64,000 nucleotides of DNA from Pantoea agglomerans NBRC 102470 (GCF_001598475.1 NZ_BCZA01000009.1:1-64000), one strand, 5' to 3'; counted from the first letter of the stretch, positions 45,464 through 57,115 are shown. A program made the numbers and translations. The notes: a model not told the origin generated them from the letters alone.

Positions 45464-46609
45464 ATGGCGAAGAGTGATTACTACGAGATTTTAGGCGTCG
45501 CCAAATCCGCGGACGAGCGTGAAATCAAAAAGGCTTACAAACGCCTGGCAATGAAATTTCACCCGGACCGTAATCCCGGTGACAAAGAAGCCGAAGCCAA
45601 ATTCAAAGAGGTCAAGGAAGCGTACGAAATCCTGACCGATGCGCAGAAGCGTGCGGCCTACGATCAATATGGTCATGCAGCCTTTGAACAGGGCGGTATG
45701 GGTGGCGGTGGATACGGCGGCGGCGGCTTTGGTGGCGGCGGCGCAGACTTCAGCGATATCTTTGGCGACGTGTTCGGTGACATCTTTGGTGGTGGACGCC
45801 GTCAGCGCGCATCCCGTGGCGCCGATTTACGCTACAACATGGAGCTGTCGCTGGAAGAAGCGGTACGCGGCGTGACCAAAGAGATCCGCATTCCAACGCT
45901 GGAAGAGTGTGACGTCTGCCACGGCAGCGGCGCGAAAGCGGGAACGCAGCCACAAACCTGTTCAACCTGTCACGGTGCAGGCCAGGTGCAGATGCGCCAG
46001 GGCTTCTTCACCGTTCAGCAGGCCTGTCCGACCTGTCATGGTCGCGGCTCGGTGATTAAAGATCCGTGCAACGCCTGTCATGGTCATGGCCGCGTTGAGA
46101 AGTCGAAAACGCTGTCAGTGAAAATCCCGGCAGGGGTCGACACCGGCGATCGCATTCGTCTGAGCGGCGAAGGCGAAGCGGGCGAGCAGGGCGCACCTGC
46201 AGGCGATCTCTACGTTCAGGTCTCGGTGAAGAAACACCCGATCTTCGAGCGTGAAGAGAACAATCTTTACTGTGAAGTGCCGATCAACTTTGCGATGGCA
46301 GCGCTGGGCGGTGAGATTGAAGTACCGACCCTGGATGGTCGCGTGAAGCTGAAAGTGCCGTCAGAAACTCAGACCGGCAAGCTGTTCCGCATGCGCGGAC
46401 GTGGCGTAAAATCTGTGCGTGGCGGCGCGGTCGGCGATCTGCTGTGTCGTGTCGTGGTGGAAACACCGGTCAGCCTGAATGAGAAACAGAAAGCGCTGTT
46501 GCGTGAACTGGAAGAGAGTTTTGGCGGCCCGAGCGGCGAGCATAACAGCCCACGCTCCAAGAGCTTTTTCGACGGCGTGAAAAAATTCTTTGATGATCTG
46601 ACTCGTTAA
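45464..46609 (+). CDS. dnaJ: Hsp40 co-chaperone DnaJ
   Basis: Stimulates DnaK ATPase and delivers substrates. The 381-residue protein has the J domain (residues 1-70, HPD in [11 protein letters not shown]), a Gly/Phe-rich linker (about residues 75-105), four CxxCxGxG zinc repeats ([36 protein letters not shown]) and the C-terminal substrate domain. Its terminator is interrupted by a mobile element. Confidence 0.98.
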   Translation: MAKSDYYEILGVAKSADEREIKKAYKRLAMKFHPDRNPGDKEAEAKFKEVKEAYEILTDAQKRAAYDQYGHAAFEQGGMGGGGYGGGGFGGGGADFSDIFGDVFGDIFGGGRRQRASRGADLRYNMELSLEEAVRGVTKEIRIPTLEECDVCHGSGAKAGTQPQTCSTCHGAGQVQMRQGFFTVQQACPTCHGRGSVIKDPCNACHGHGRVEKSKTLSVKIPAGVDTGDRIRLSGEGEAGEQGAPAGDLYVQVSVKKHPIFEREENNLYCEVPINFAMAALGGEIEVPTLDGRVKLKVPSETQTGKLFRMRGRGVKSVRGGAVGDLLCRVVVETPVSLNEKQKALLRELEESFGGPSGEHNSPRSKSFFDGVKKFFDDLTR

Positions 46610-46622
46610 GTCTGCCTGATAA

Positions 46623-46640
46623 AAAGCGGAGCCCCGGCTC
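46623..46640 (+). terminator. dnaJ terminator, left half, ending in the 12-bp target duplication
   Basis: AAAGCGGAGCCCCGGCTC ends with GAGCCCCGGCTC (46629-46640), repeated exactly at 47205-47216 on the other side of the element. Joined, the halves restore AGCGGAGCC-CC-GGCTCCGCT and a T-run. Confidence 0.85.
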
Positions 46641-47204
46641 TGATGCCAGTCAGTTAAGCGACAGGTGATAACGCAGTCTGGTGCCGTGCAGGGGCTGGCG
46701 GTCCTCGCGCCGCTGCGCGGTTCCTTCACTTCATTCCTCTGCCTGACGGACCGGCGGGGATGGCACATCCTGTGCCGCCCCGCCTTTCGCCCGCGTCCTG
46801 CGGGCTCTCCTGGCATACTCATTCTGTTCAGCGCTGCGGATTACCTGCCCCTGCCCGACCCCAGCCTGCTCTGAAACTTCAGTGTGTAGTGTTAAAAAGG
46901 GCACGAGAGTGGAGGCCTGAGCGCCTCTGCTGCTGAAAGGGCTATCCGCAGCGCTGAGGCGTGACGGCGGGCCAGAAGTCCACGCCGGGAAGCGTGGACA
47001 GTTCGGGGCCGGCCAGGGAGGGCCGATCCCCGAACGGTTCGTCGGCACGCCGTCAAAGCCGAAGGTACCGCGTGAGCGGCGCGAGGACGGCCCGGCAGCA
47101 GCAGAGGTGCTCAGGCCCGCACTGCGGCTCGCTCGCCCGGAAAAAAAGCTGCCACGTTTGACCGTGACAGCCTTTACAAATCTAATCTTAACTGACCAGC
47201 ATTA
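46641..47204. mobile_element. Complete 564-bp IS4-like MITE
   Basis: The left end TGATGCCAGTCAGTTAAG and the right end (read inward) TAATGCTGGTCAGTTAAG match at 15 of 18 positions. A 12-bp direct duplication GAGCCCCGGCTC flanks it. IS4, from recall, begins TAATGCCGATCAGTTAAG, has 18-bp ends and makes 11-13-bp duplications, so this looks like a non-autonomous derivative mobilised by an IS4-group transposase. No transposase or other credible gene lies inside. A second copy ends at 357. No named family is claimed. Confidence 0.85.
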
Positions 47205-47227
47205 GAGCCCCGGCTCCGCTTTTTTTT
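47205..47227 (+). terminator. dnaJ terminator, right half with T-tract
   Basis: Second copy of the duplicated GAGCCCCGGCTC followed by CGC and a run of eight Ts. It still contains a short GAGCC/GGCTC stem of its own. Confidence 0.8.
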
Positions 47228-47311
47228 ACTTTAAATCCCCTGCCTGTGATGGCTGCATTATCTCTCCCTCACCGCAGCACTCATAAAAATGTCGACGTTT
47301 ACTGCTATTAC

Positions 47312-47330
47312 TGCTCGGCGAAACCGAGCA
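47312..47330. other. Small hairpin upstream of nhaA
   Basis: TGCTCGG-CGAAA-CCGAGCA, a perfect 7-bp stem with a 5-base loop, 85 bp before the nhaA start and without a T-run. Its role is unknown. The rest of 47228-47414 shows nothing I can name. Confidence 0.35.
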
Positions 47331-47414
47331 TATAGCGCGGTATAAGCTGCTTTTAACGAACTATATGAATCGTTACACTGTTTAACATTCTGTCTCTGCT
47401 CAGGAAGATGAACG

Positions 47415-48593
47415 TTGAACAAGCCGCGCAAATTAAAGAATCTGCTAAAAAGTTTTATTGAAAGTGATGCCAGCAATGGCGTGATGTTGATCGTGGCGGC
47501 GGTCGCGGCGATGATCCTCGCCAATACGGCCGCTACCGCCCAGGGTTACCAGGCGTTGCTGAATGAACCGGTACAAATCCGCTTCGGAGCGCTGGATATC
47601 AGCAAAAACTTGCTGTTGTGGATCAACGATGCGCTGATGGCGCTTTTCTTTCTGGTTATTGGCCTGGAAGTAAAGCGTGAGTTGATGGTCGGCGAACTTG
47701 CCAGCCGTGACAAGGCGATCTTCCCGGTCATCGCGGCAATAGGCGGCATGGCGTTACCCGCCCTGATCTTCCTGTTTTTCAACCATGGTGATGAGATTGC
47801 ACGCAACGGCTGGGCCATTCCCACCGCAACCGATATCGCTTTTGCGCTGGGTGTGCTGGCCCTTCTGGGCAGTCGTGTTCCCGTTGCGCTGAAAGTCTTT
47901 CTGATGGCACTGGCGATTATTGATGACCTGGGTGCCATTGTGATTATCGCTCTGTTCTATACCAGCGACCTCTCAGTGCTCTCCCTGTGCGTGGCTGCTG
48001 GCGCAATTGTCGTGCTGGCACTCCTGAACCGCTTTAACGTCCGTAGAATCTCAATCTACATACTGGTGGGTATCGTGCTCTGGACCGCCGTGCTGAAGTC
48101 GGGCGTCCACGCAACCCTGGCTGGCGTCATTGTGGGCTTCTTCGTGCCTCTGGAGAAGAAAGAGGGGCACTCTCCAGCGGAACATCTGGCGCATGGTCTG
48201 ATGCCCTGGGTGAACTGGATGATTCTGCCGCTGTTTGCCTTTGCTAATGCCGGTATCTCACTTGCTGGCATTACGCTGAGTGATGTCCTCTCGCCTGAAC
48301 CGTCAGGCATTATCCTCGGACTGTTAATCGGTAAGCCATTAGGCATTACCCTGTTCTGCTGGCTGGCGGTAAAACTGCGGCTGGCAGTTTTACCCAACGG
48401 CACAACCATACGCGATATTATGGCGATTGGTGTGCTATGCGGAATTGGCTTCACTATGTCAATTTTTATCAGTTCGCTGGCCTTTGATGCCGCGCATGAA
48501 CAGCTGGTGACCTTTTCTAAACTGGGCATACTGACCGGCTCACTGCTTTCAGCCGTCATCGGCTATACGCTGCTGCGAATTAAACTGCGTTAA
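47415..48593 (+). CDS. nhaA: Na+/H+ antiporter NhaA
   Basis: The main sodium/proton antiporter of enteric bacteria. The 392-residue protein has 12 membrane segments; the ion-binding aspartate pair lies in [18 protein letters not shown], and [13 protein letters not shown] is conserved. The start codon is TTG at 47415 with AGGAAG upstream; a nearby ATG is out of frame. nhaR follows. The usual E. coli hok/sok neighbour upstream is absent. Confidence 0.95.
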   Translation: MNKPRKLKNLLKSFIESDASNGVMLIVAAVAAMILANTAATAQGYQALLNEPVQIRFGALDISKNLLLWINDALMALFFLVIGLEVKRELMVGELASRDKAIFPVIAAIGGMALPALIFLFFNHGDEIARNGWAIPTATDIAFALGVLALLGSRVPVALKVFLMALAIIDDLGAIVIIALFYTSDLSVLSLCVAAGAIVVLALLNRFNVRRISIYILVGIVLWTAVLKSGVHATLAGVIVGFFVPLEKKEGHSPAEHLAHGLMPWVNWMILPLFAFANAGISLAGITLSDVLSPEPSGIILGLLIGKPLGITLFCWLAVKLRLAVLPNGTTIRDIMAIGVLCGIGFTMSIFISSLAFDAAHEQLVTFSKLGILTGSLLSAVIGYTLLRIKLR

Positions 48594-48599
48594 TGGAGA

Positions 48600-48621
48600 G
48601 GAGGCGAAAGCCTCCTTTTTT
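48600..48621 (+). terminator. nhaA terminator hairpin abutting the nhaR start
   Basis: GGAGGC-GAAA-GCCTCC followed by six Ts. The nhaR ATG is only 2 bp past the T-run, and the only good ribosome-site sequence (GGAGG, 48600-48604) is in the left arm, 19 bp from the ATG. Confidence 0.8.
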
Positions 48622-48623
48622 CT

Positions 48624-49532
48624 ATGAATCAGCTCAATTTCAATCATCTCTACTACTTCTGGCACGCCTGCCGTGCGGGATCAATTACGGCGGCAGCAGA
48701 GGCACTCTCCCTGACGCCACAGACCATTACCGGGCAGATTAAGGCCCTCGAGGATCGCCTGCAGGGCAAGCTGTTCCGGCGTCAGGGACGAGGCCTGTTA
48801 CCGACGGAGCTGGGGCAGCTGGTTTTTCGCTATGCTGACCGCATGTTTATGCTGAGTCAGGAGATGCTGGATATTGTGAATTACCGCAAAGAGTCCCATC
48901 TGCTGCTGGATGTTGGCGTGGCAGATGCGCTCTCAAAGCAGCTGGTCAGCAAGGTACTGGAGACGGCGGTGGTCGCAGAGGAGAAAATTCATCTGCGCTG
49001 TTTTGAATCGACCCATGAAATGCTGCTGGAGCAACTCAGTCAGCATAAGCTGGATATGATTATCTCTGACTGCTCCATCGACCCCACCCAACAGGAAGGC
49101 CTGTTTTCGGTGAAGCTGGGGGAATGCCCGATCAGCTTCTGGTCAACCCAGCCGCTCAGCAATCTCTCTTTTCCGGCCTGCCTGGAGACGCGTCCCCTGC
49201 TGATTCCGGGGCGCCGCTCCATGCTGGGGCGCAAAATCCTCAACTGGATCAGCACCCAGGGGCTGCAGGTGGAGATTCTGGGTGAGTTTGATGATGCGGC
49301 ACTGATGACGGCGTTTGGTGCGCGACAGAATGCGATTTTTGTCTCGCCTTTGCTGGAGATGGGTCAACGTGAGGAAATATATGAAGTCGGGCGGCTCGAC
49401 GCGGTATCAGAGGAGTATCACATACTCTTCGCGGAGCGGATGATTCAGCATCCGGCGGTGCAGCGACTCTGTCACGCAGACTTCAGCGAACTCTTTCCCC
49501 GCCAGGGTACAGACGAAAAAAAACCGGCGTAA
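48624..49532 (+). CDS. nhaR: LysR-family activator NhaR
   Basis: A sodium-responsive activator of nhaA (and of pga and osmC in E. coli). The 302-residue protein starts [28 protein letters not shown] (HTH) and shares long stretches with E. coli NhaR ([40 protein letters not shown]). Its stop codon lies inside the downstream terminator hairpin. Confidence 0.95.
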   Translation: MNQLNFNHLYYFWHACRAGSITAAAEALSLTPQTITGQIKALEDRLQGKLFRRQGRGLLPTELGQLVFRYADRMFMLSQEMLDIVNYRKESHLLLDVGVADALSKQLVSKVLETAVVAEEKIHLRCFESTHEMLLEQLSQHKLDMIISDCSIDPTQQEGLFSVKLGECPISFWSTQPLSNLSFPACLETRPLLIPGRRSMLGRKILNWISTQGLQVEILGEFDDAALMTAFGARQNAIFVSPLLEMGQREEIYEVGRLDAVSEEYHILFAERMIQHPAVQRLCHADFSELFPRQGTDEKKPA

Positions 49533-49546
49533 GCGCCGGCTTTTTT
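49515..49546. terminator. Bidirectional terminator nhaR/rpsT
   Basis: ACCGGCG-TAA-GCGCCGGC region with an A-run on the left and a T-run on the right. It overlaps the nhaR stop codon and serves the convergent rpsT. Confidence 0.85.
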
Positions 49547-49570
49547 AACAAAGCGATTAACAACAGGCGA

Positions 49571-49834
49571 TTAAGCCAGTTTGTTGATCTGTGCAGTCAG
49601 GTTAGACTTATAACGTGCAGCTTTGTTCTTGTGGATCAGACCTTTAGCAGCCTGACGGTCCACGAGTGGTTGCATTTCATTGAATGCGTTCTGCGCAGCA
49701 GCTTTGTCGCCTGAAGCGATCGCCGCGTATACTTTCTTAACGAAGGTACGCATCATAGAGCGGCGGCTAGCGTTATGCTTACGGCGTTTCTCAGATGTTA
49801 CGGCGCGTTTCTTAGCTGATTTGATATTAGCCAA
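49571..49834 (-). CDS. rpsT: 30S ribosomal protein S20
   Basis: A primary 16S rRNA-binding protein of the small subunit. The 87-residue basic protein ([31 protein letters not shown]) equals E. coli S20 in length. The start codon is TTG, as in E. coli, where the weak start is tied to autoregulation. Confidence 0.97.
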   Translation of the reverse strand: MANIKSAKKRAVTSEKRRKHNASRRSMMRTFVKKVYAAIASGDKAAAQNAFNEMQPLVDRQAAKGLIHKNKAARYKSNLTAQINKLA

Positions 49835-49881
49835 GGTACAACTCCCAAATGTGTTCTATAGAGACAAATCAAAGGCCGAGG

Positions 49882-49910
49882 ACTATGCCCTTCTAACCTG
49901 ATTTTGTCAA
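49882..49910 (-). promoter_or_regulatory. rpsT promoter
   Basis: On the minus strand TTGACA (49905-49910) and CATAGT (49882-49887) are separated by exactly 17 bp, about 50 bp before the rpsT start. The remaining part of 49835-50140 shows no gene. Confidence 0.7.
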
Positions 49911-50140
49911 TGGATTTGTGCAAATAAGCGTCGCCCTGAGAGCGGCACTCGGTTACGTATTTGATGGCGCAGGATTCTACCAGCTTCCCCTCGCTGAATA
50001 CAGTATTTCGCGACAAAATTCTTAACATGCGCTTCTGCAACAGGAAATGCAGCGCCTAAAGCATGAAAGGCGTGCTGACGGGTTAACCTGAGTCGCTTTC
50101 AAGGGTATAATCCGCCGATTTCCACCGGTTTGGGCCAGCC

Positions 50141-51070
50141 ATGAAGTTTATCCGCGGTATTCATAATCTTAACGAGCAGCATCGCGGCTGCGTTCTGACC
50201 ATTGGTAATTTCGATGGCGTGCACCGTGGGCATCAGGCGCTGATGTCGCGGCTGTGTGAAGAGGGACGTAAGCGCAATCTGCCGGTGGTGGTCATGGTTT
50301 TTGAGCCACAGCCGCTGGAGCTGTTTGCCGGTGACAAAGCGCCGGCTCGTCTGACGCGTCTGCGTGAAAAACTGCGATACATGGCGGAAGCCGGCGTCGA
50401 TAAAGTGTTGTGCGTGCGGTTTGACCGTCGCTTTGCGGCTTTGTCCGCCCAGCGTTTTATCAGTGACCTGTTAGTCGAAAAGCTGGACGTAAAGTACCTT
50501 GCGGTAGGCGATGATTTCCGCTTCGGCGCTGGTCGCCAGGGTGATTTCCTGTTATTACAGAAAGCCGGTGCGGAGTACGGCTTTGAGGTCGTCAGCACCG
50601 AAACCTTCTGTGATGGCGGTAAGCGAATCAGCAGTACTGCCGTGCGTCAGGCGCTGGCCGTGGATGATTTAGCGCTGGCGCAGTCGCTGCTTGGTCACCC
50701 TTTCACTATTTCCGGCCGCGTTGTGCACGGTGATGCACTGGGACGCACGCTGGGTTTCCCCACGGCGAACCTCCCTTTACGCCGCAGCGTCTCGCCGGTG
50801 AAAGGGGTTTATGCGGTAGAGGTACGGGGTCTGACGCCCGAGCCACTGCCAGGTGTCGCCAATATCGGCACCCGTCCGACCGTAAAAGGTTTACGCCAGC
50901 AGCTTGAAGTTCACCTGCTCGACATCAATATGGATCTCTATGGTCGTCACATTGATGTGGTGCTGAAACAGAAAATACGAAACGAGCAGCGCTTTGCCTC
51001 ACTGGAGGCGTTGAAAGAACAAATTGCGAACGATGTGGTAACGGCCCGGCAGTTCTTTGGGCTGCTTTAA
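50141..51070 (+). CDS. ribF: Bifunctional riboflavin kinase / FAD synthetase
   Basis: Makes FMN and then FAD from riboflavin. The 309-residue protein has the N-terminal nucleotidyltransferase site LTIGNFDGVHRGHQAL and ISSTAVRQAL, and the C-terminal flavokinase motif GRTLGFPTANL. First gene of the ribF-ileS-lspA-fkpB-ispH cluster. Confidence 0.96.
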   Translation: MKFIRGIHNLNEQHRGCVLTIGNFDGVHRGHQALMSRLCEEGRKRNLPVVVMVFEPQPLELFAGDKAPARLTRLREKLRYMAEAGVDKVLCVRFDRRFAALSAQRFISDLLVEKLDVKYLAVGDDFRFGAGRQGDFLLLQKAGAEYGFEVVSTETFCDGGKRISSTAVRQALAVDDLALAQSLLGHPFTISGRVVHGDALGRTLGFPTANLPLRRSVSPVKGVYAVEVRGLTPEPLPGVANIGTRPTVKGLRQQLEVHLLDINMDLYGRHIDVVLKQKIRNEQRFASLEALKEQIANDVVTARQFFGLL

Positions 51071-51099
51071 CCTGAGCGAAAAACGGAATCGAGAATCTG

Positions 51100-53916
51100 A
51101 TGAGTGACTATAAATCTACCCTGAATTTGCCGGAAACGGGATTCCCGATGCGTGGCGATCTGGCCAAACGCGAACCGGGAATGTTGCAACGCTGGTATGC
51201 CGACAACCTGTACGGCATCATCCGCGAAGCCAAAAAAGGGAAAAAAACCTTTATCCTGCATGATGGCCCTCCGTATGCGAACGGCAGCATTCATATTGGT
51301 CACTCCGTTAACAAGATTCTGAAAGACATTATCGTTAAGTCGAAAGGCATGGCGGGTTATGACTCGCCGTATGTGCCGGGCTGGGACTGTCACGGTCTGC
51401 CAATCGAACACAAAGTTGAGCAGATGATCGGCAAGCCAGGCGAGAAAGTCACCGCTGCTGAATTCCGCGAAGCGTGCCGCAAATACGCCGCAGAACAGGT
51501 TGAAGGCCAGAAGGCGGACTTTATCCGTCTGGGCGTGCTGGGCGACTGGGATCGTCCTTACCTGACCATGGATTTCGGTACCGAAGCCAACATCATTCGT
51601 GCGCTGAGTAAAATCATCGGCAACGGCCACCTGCACAAAGGCGCTAAGCCCGTGCACTGGTGCCTGGATTGCCGTTCTGCCTTAGCAGAAGCGGAAGTGG
51701 AGTATTACGACAAAACGTCACCGTCGATTGATGTGATGTTCAACGCCATTGATGCCGACGCGGTGCGTCAGGCGTTTGGTGTGGCACAGGTTAATGGCCC
51801 GATTTCACTGGTGATCTGGACGACGACACCGTGGACGCTGCCAGCTAACCGCGCCATCTCGTTAAACGCGGAATTTGAGTATCAGCTGCTGCAGATCGAC
51901 GGTCGCGCGCTGATCCTGGCAAAAGATCTGGTCGAGAGCGTGATGAAGCGCGCGGGCGTCAGCGAATGGCAGGTACTGGGCGAATGCAAAGGCGCGGCGC
52001 TGGAGCTACAGAAATTCCAGCATCCGTTCCTGGCGCTTGAGTCGCTGGTGGTGCTGGGCGATCACGTCACCCTGGAAGCGGGTACCGGTGCAGTCCACAC
52101 GGCACCTGGCCACGGTCCGGATGACTATGTTATCGGTCAGAAATATGGCATCGAAACCGCCAATCCGGTCGGACCGGATGGCCGCTATCTGCCAGGCACC
52201 TATCCGACGCTGGATGGGGTCAACGTCTTTAAAGCCAACGACATGATCGTTGAGCTGCTGAAAGAGAAGGGCGCGCTGCTGCACGTTGAGAAACTGCTGC
52301 ACAGCTACCCGCACTGCTGGCGCCATAAAACGCCGATCATCTTCCGCGCCACACCGCAATGGTTCATCAGCATGGATCAGAAAGGATTGCGTGCGCAGTC
52401 GCTGAAGGAGATCAAAGGCGTGCAGTGGATCCCGGACTGGGGCCAGGCGCGTATCGAATCGATGGTGGCGAACCGTCCTGACTGGTGTATCTCTCGTCAG
52501 CGTACCTGGGGCGTACCGATGGCGCTGTTCGTTCATAAAGAGAGCGAAGAGCTGCACCCGGACACGCTGGCGCTGATGGAAAAAGTGGCGCAGCGCGTTG
52601 AGCAGGAGGGGATTCAGGCCTGGTGGGATCTCGATCCGCGCGAGCTGATGGGCGACGATGCCGATCATTACGTAAAAGTGCCGGATACGCTGGATGTCTG
52701 GTTTGACTCCGGTTCAACCAGCTATTCCGTGGTTGATGCGCGTCCGGAATTTGACGGACATGCGCCTGACCTCTATCTGGAAGGGTCCGATCAGCATCGC
52801 GGCTGGTTTATGTCCTCGCTGATGATCTCCACGGCGATGAAGGGCAAAGCGCCTTATCGTCAGGTACTGACACACGGTTTCACCGTGGATGGTCAGGGCC
52901 GCAAGATGTCGAAATCGATCGGTAACACGGTTGCGCCGCAGGATGTGATGAACAAACTGGGCGCCGATATTCTGCGCCTGTGGGTGGCATCAACCGACTA
53001 CTCGGGCGAAATGGCGGTCTCCGATGAGATCCTTAAACGTTCTGCCGATGCCTATCGCCGCATCCGTAACACCGCGCGTTTCCTGCTGGCTAACCTCAGC
53101 GGCTTTAACCCGGCGACCGATCTGGTGAAACCGGAAGAGATGGTGGTGGTGGATCGCTGGGCCGTCGGTCGCGCTCAGGCGGCACAGGCCGATATCGTTG
53201 CCTCTTACGAGAACTACGATTTCCACGAAGTGATCCAGCGACTGATGCAGTTCTGCTCAATTGAGATGGGCAGCTTCTATCTCGACATCATCAAGGATCG
53301 TCAGTACACCGCGAAAGGCGATGGCCTGGCGCGTCGCAGCTGCCAGACCGCGCTGTGGCATATCGTCGAAGCGCTGGTGCGCTGGATGGCACCGATCATG
53401 TCCTTTACGGCGGATGAGATCTGGGGCTACCTGCCGGGCGAACGTGCGCAGTATGTCTTCACCGAAGAGTGGTATCAGGGGCTGTTTGGCCTGGCTGAAG
53501 ATGAAGCGCTGAATGACGCCTACTGGGCTGAGCTGCTGAAAGTGCGTGGCGAAGTGAACAAGGTGATCGAGCAGGCGCGTGCGGATAAACGTATCGGTGG
53601 CGCACTGGAAGCAACGGTCACGCTCTATGCCGATCCGGAGCTGGCGGCTAAACTGCAGGCGCTGGGTAATGAGCTGCGCTTTGTGCTGCTGACCTCTGGC
53701 GCACAGGTGGCTGATTACGCCCTGGCGAACGACGAAGCACAGCAGAGTGAGCTGCTGAAAGGTCTGAAAATCGCGCTGCACAAGGCGGAAGGCGAGAAAT
53801 GTCAGCGCTGCTGGCATTACACTACCGACGTCGGACAGAATCCTGAGCATGCTGAGGTCTGTGGTCGTTGTTACACTAACGTAGCCGGTGACGGCGAACA
53901 GCGTGAATTTGCCTGA
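51100..53916 (+). CDS. ileS: Isoleucyl-tRNA synthetase
   Basis: Charges tRNA-Ile. At 938 residues it equals E. coli IleS. The class I motifs are HIGH at residues 65-68 and KMSKS at 602-606. The editing domain lies between ([12 protein letters not shown]), and a C-terminal zinc site is formed by CQRCW and CGRC. The stop overlaps the lspA ATG in TGATG. Confidence 0.98.
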   Translation: MSDYKSTLNLPETGFPMRGDLAKREPGMLQRWYADNLYGIIREAKKGKKTFILHDGPPYANGSIHIGHSVNKILKDIIVKSKGMAGYDSPYVPGWDCHGLPIEHKVEQMIGKPGEKVTAAEFREACRKYAAEQVEGQKADFIRLGVLGDWDRPYLTMDFGTEANIIRALSKIIGNGHLHKGAKPVHWCLDCRSALAEAEVEYYDKTSPSIDVMFNAIDADAVRQAFGVAQVNGPISLVIWTTTPWTLPANRAISLNAEFEYQLLQIDGRALILAKDLVESVMKRAGVSEWQVLGECKGAALELQKFQHPFLALESLVVLGDHVTLEAGTGAVHTAPGHGPDDYVIGQKYGIETANPVGPDGRYLPGTYPTLDGVNVFKANDMIVELLKEKGALLHVEKLLHSYPHCWRHKTPIIFRATPQWFISMDQKGLRAQSLKEIKGVQWIPDWGQARIESMVANRPDWCISRQRTWGVPMALFVHKESEELHPDTLALMEKVAQRVEQEGIQAWWDLDPRELMGDDADHYVKVPDTLDVWFDSGSTSYSVVDARPEFDGHAPDLYLEGSDQHRGWFMSSLMISTAMKGKAPYRQVLTHGFTVDGQGRKMSKSIGNTVAPQDVMNKLGADILRLWVASTDYSGEMAVSDEILKRSADAYRRIRNTARFLLANLSGFNPATDLVKPEEMVVVDRWAVGRAQAAQADIVASYENYDFHEVIQRLMQFCSIEMGSFYLDIIKDRQYTAKGDGLARRSCQTALWHIVEALVRWMAPIMSFTADEIWGYLPGERAQYVFTEEWYQGLFGLAEDEALNDAYWAELLKVRGEVNKVIEQARADKRIGGALEATVTLYADPELAAKLQALGNELRFVLLTSGAQVADYALANDEAQQSELLKGLKIALHKAEGEKCQRCWHYTTDVGQNPEHAEVCGRCYTNVAGDGEQREFA

Positions 53917-54422
53917 TGCGTAAACCTATTTTATCAACCGGATTGCGCTGGCTGTGGCTGGTGCTGGTGGTGATTGTTGTCGACTTCGCCAGCAAGCAGT
54001 GGGTGATGAACAACATGATGCTGCATGAAACCCAGCCACTGATGCCCTACCTGAACCTGTTCTACGCGCACAACTACGGCGCGGCGTTCAGTTTCCTGGC
54101 GGACAAAGGCGGCTGGCAGCGCTGGTTCTTTGCCGGTATTGCGCTGGCTATCGTGATCTCACTGGTCGTGATGATGTATCGTAATCATGCCAGTCAGAAG
54201 ATCGCTAACATCGCGTATGCCCTGATCATCGGCGGCGCGATAGGCAATCTGTTTGATCGCTCATACCATGGCTTTGTGGTCGATTTTATCGATTTCTATG
54301 TCGGTAACTGGCACTTCGCTACATTTAATATCGCTGACTGCGGCATCTGTATCGGTGCTGCATTGGTGGTGCTGGAGGGCTTTTTCAGCCCGAACGGCAA
54401 ACAGGCTAAACAGAAAGGGTAA
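53916..54422 (+). CDS. lspA: Lipoprotein signal peptidase (SPase II)
   Basis: An inner-membrane aspartyl protease that cleaves prolipoprotein signal peptides. The 168-residue protein has four membrane segments, the conserved NYGAAFSFL region and the second catalytic region [17 protein letters not shown]. The 1-bp start/stop overlap with ileS indicates coupling. Confidence 0.97.
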   Translation: MRKPILSTGLRWLWLVLVVIVVDFASKQWVMNNMMLHETQPLMPYLNLFYAHNYGAAFSFLADKGGWQRWFFAGIALAIVISLVVMMYRNHASQKIANIAYALIIGGAIGNLFDRSYHGFVVDFIDFYVGNWHFATFNIADCGICIGAALVVLEGFFSPNGKQAKQKG

Positions 54423-54425
54423 GTG

Positions 54426-54896
54426 ATGACTGAGTCCGTACAGCGCGAAAGCGCGGTGTTGGTGCATTTTACGCTGAAGCTGGAAGATGGCTCGACGGCG
54501 GAATCGACCCGTGCAAACGGCAAGCCCGCGCTGTTCCGTCTCGGTGATGGCAGCCTCTCTGCGGCACTTGAGCAGGCACTGCTGGGGCTGAAAGCGGGTG
54601 AAACTAAACAGTTTACCCTGGAACCGGACGACGCCTTTGGCGGCGTCAGCCCTGACCTGATCCAGTATTTCTCGCGTCGGGACTTTATCGATGCGGGTGA
54701 GCCGGAAGTGGGAGCCATCATGCTGTTCAGCGGCATGGGCGGCAGTGAAATGCCTGGCGTGATCCGTGAAATCTCCGGTGACTCTATCACCGTGGATTTC
54801 AATCATCCGCTGGCAGGTCGTCGTATTCAGTTTGATGTAGAGGTGCTGGAAATCGATCCCGCACTGGAGGCCAACGATGCAAATCCTGTTAGCTAA
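54426..54896 (+). CDS. fkpB: FKBP-type peptidyl-prolyl isomerase FkpB
   Basis: A small SlyD-like FKBP (SlpA) that speeds proline isomerisation. The 156-residue protein starts [19 protein letters not shown] (ATG at 54426; a GTG one codon earlier is possible). It has the IF-domain insertion and the conserved FNHPLAG. Its end overlaps the ispH start by 20 bp. Confidence 0.95.
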   Translation: MTESVQRESAVLVHFTLKLEDGSTAESTRANGKPALFRLGDGSLSAALEQALLGLKAGETKQFTLEPDDAFGGVSPDLIQYFSRRDFIDAGEPEVGAIMLFSGMGGSEMPGVIREISGDSITVDFNHPLAGRRIQFDVEVLEIDPALEANDANPVS

Positions 54897-55830
54897 TCCG
54901 CGCGGCTTCTGCGCTGGCGTTGATCGTGCCATCAGTATTGTTGAGCGCGCGCTGGAGATGTATGGCGCGCCAATCTATGTCCGTCACGAAGTGGTGCATA
55001 ACCGTTACGTGGTAAACAGCCTGCGTGAGCGCGGTGCCATCTTCATTGAAGAGATCAGTGAAGTGCCGGATAACGCGATTCTGATCTTCTCTGCGCACGG
55101 TGTTTCTCAGGCAGTGCGTGCCGAAGCCAAAGCGCGCAATCTGACTATGCTGTTTGACGCTACCTGTCCGCTGGTGACCAAGGTGCATATGGAAGTGGCA
55201 CGCGCCAGCCGTAAAGGCGTTGAGGCAATACTGATTGGTCATGCAGGTCATCCGGAAGTCGAAGGCACCATGGGGCAGTACAACAACCCTAATGGCGGCA
55301 TGTATCTGGTGGAGTCACCGGAAGATGTCTTCAGACTGACAGTGAAAGACGAAAACAATCTGAGCTTCATGACGCAGACCACGCTCTCTGTGGATGACAC
55401 CTCTGACATCATTGATGCCCTGCGTCAGCGTTTCCCGGCGATCATCGGGCCGCGTAAAGATGATATCTGCTACGCCACCACCAACCGTCAGGAAGCGGTT
55501 CGTACTCTGGCTAAAGATGCGGAAGTGGTGCTGGTGGTGGGGTCGAAGAACTCCTCTAACTCTAACCGTCTGGCTGAGCTGGCTCAGCGTGCCGGTAAGC
55601 TGGCGAAGCTGATCGACTCTGCGGATGATATTCAGGAAGAGTGGGTAAAAGGCGTGGCCTGCATCGGCGTCACCGCAGGCGCGTCAGCGCCCGATATTCT
55701 GGTGCAGCAGGTGATCCAGCGGCTGCGTGAACTGGGCGGCGAAGCGGCAATTGAGCTGATTGGCCGTGAAGAGAATATTGTCTTCGAAGTGCCCAAAGAG
55801 CTGCGTGTCGAAGTGCGTAACGTGCAGTAA
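54877..55830 (+). CDS. ispH: 4-hydroxy-3-methylbut-2-enyl diphosphate reductase
   Basis: The last enzyme of the MEP isoprenoid pathway, a [4Fe-4S] protein. The 317-residue protein has cluster ligand C12 in [11 protein letters not shown], a second ligand in [12 protein letters not shown] and a third in [11 protein letters not shown]. It overlaps fkpB by 20 bp. Confidence 0.97.
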   Translation: MQILLANPRGFCAGVDRAISIVERALEMYGAPIYVRHEVVHNRYVVNSLRERGAIFIEEISEVPDNAILIFSAHGVSQAVRAEAKARNLTMLFDATCPLVTKVHMEVARASRKGVEAILIGHAGHPEVEGTMGQYNNPNGGMYLVESPEDVFRLTVKDENNLSFMTQTTLSVDDTSDIIDALRQRFPAIIGPRKDDICYATTNRQEAVRTLAKDAEVVLVVGSKNSSNSNRLAELAQRAGKLAKLIDSADDIQEEWVKGVACIGVTAGASAPDILVQQVIQRLRELGGEAAIELIGREENIVFEVPKELRVEVRNVQ

Positions 55831-55850
55831 CTCTGCGATATTACTGATAA

Positions 55851-55876
55851 AAAGGCCGACTCTGTTCGGCCTTTTT
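55851..55876 (+). terminator. ispH terminator
   Basis: AAAGGCCGA and TCGGCCTTT form a 9-bp stem around a CTCTGT loop, followed by a T-run. It closes the ribF-ispH cluster. Confidence 0.88.
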
Positions 55877-56047
55877 TGTTTTTTGAATCTGACAAAAAAA
55901 GTCGTTATTTGCTGCGGTGATTGCTTTTACTGATAATCACGGGCGGCTGGCATAAAATTCTTATTATCACGGATTAATAGTGGCGTGACTGTTAACTCAT
56001 CGTTAACCTGATGACGCTTTGGATGCATAGTTTTGTTTTAGGAATGA

Positions 56048-56869
<822 letters not shown>

Positions 56870-56923
56870 GTGTTGTGAACCATCGTGATGTGGTTGTTTC
56901 AATCGATAATCGCTTGATTGAAA

Positions 56924-56947
56924 AGGGGCAATGTTTTCATTGCCCTT
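56924..56947 (+). terminator. dapB terminator
   Basis: GGGCAATG-TTTT-CATTGCCC with flanking A and T residues and a T-rich tail. Confidence 0.75.
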
Positions 56948-57099
56948 AATTTTACCTTAAATGTGCCTTCCCGATATAAATTTATCTCTGACTTCTGTTT
57001 TTGCCTGTTTTCTTCATTTATTTGCTCTGCTGGATGCTATTTTTGACCATTTGGTCAAAAATAAAGGCCGCGCTGCATCTGTTTTGCTTTTACGCTGCC

Positions 57100-57115
57100 T
57101 GGCAAACGATTATTC
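57100..57115. promoter_or_regulatory. Putative PurR box upstream of carAB
   Basis: TGGCAAACGATTATTC agrees with most positions of the PurR consensus (GCAA-CG-TT core). E. coli carAB is PurR-repressed at its upstream promoter. The rest of the 468-bp dapB-carA gap upstream of this site is AT-rich, with no gene. Confidence 0.45.

Noticed and set aside
47228..47414. hok/sok-type toxin locus upstream of nhaA, as in E. coli
   Set aside because: No small hydrophobic toxin frame or antisense promoter is visible; only a short hairpin.
49798..50040. 80-residue minus-strand frame upstream of rpsT
   Set aside because: It contains the rpsT promoter and leader and overlaps the rpsT start; no family resemblance.
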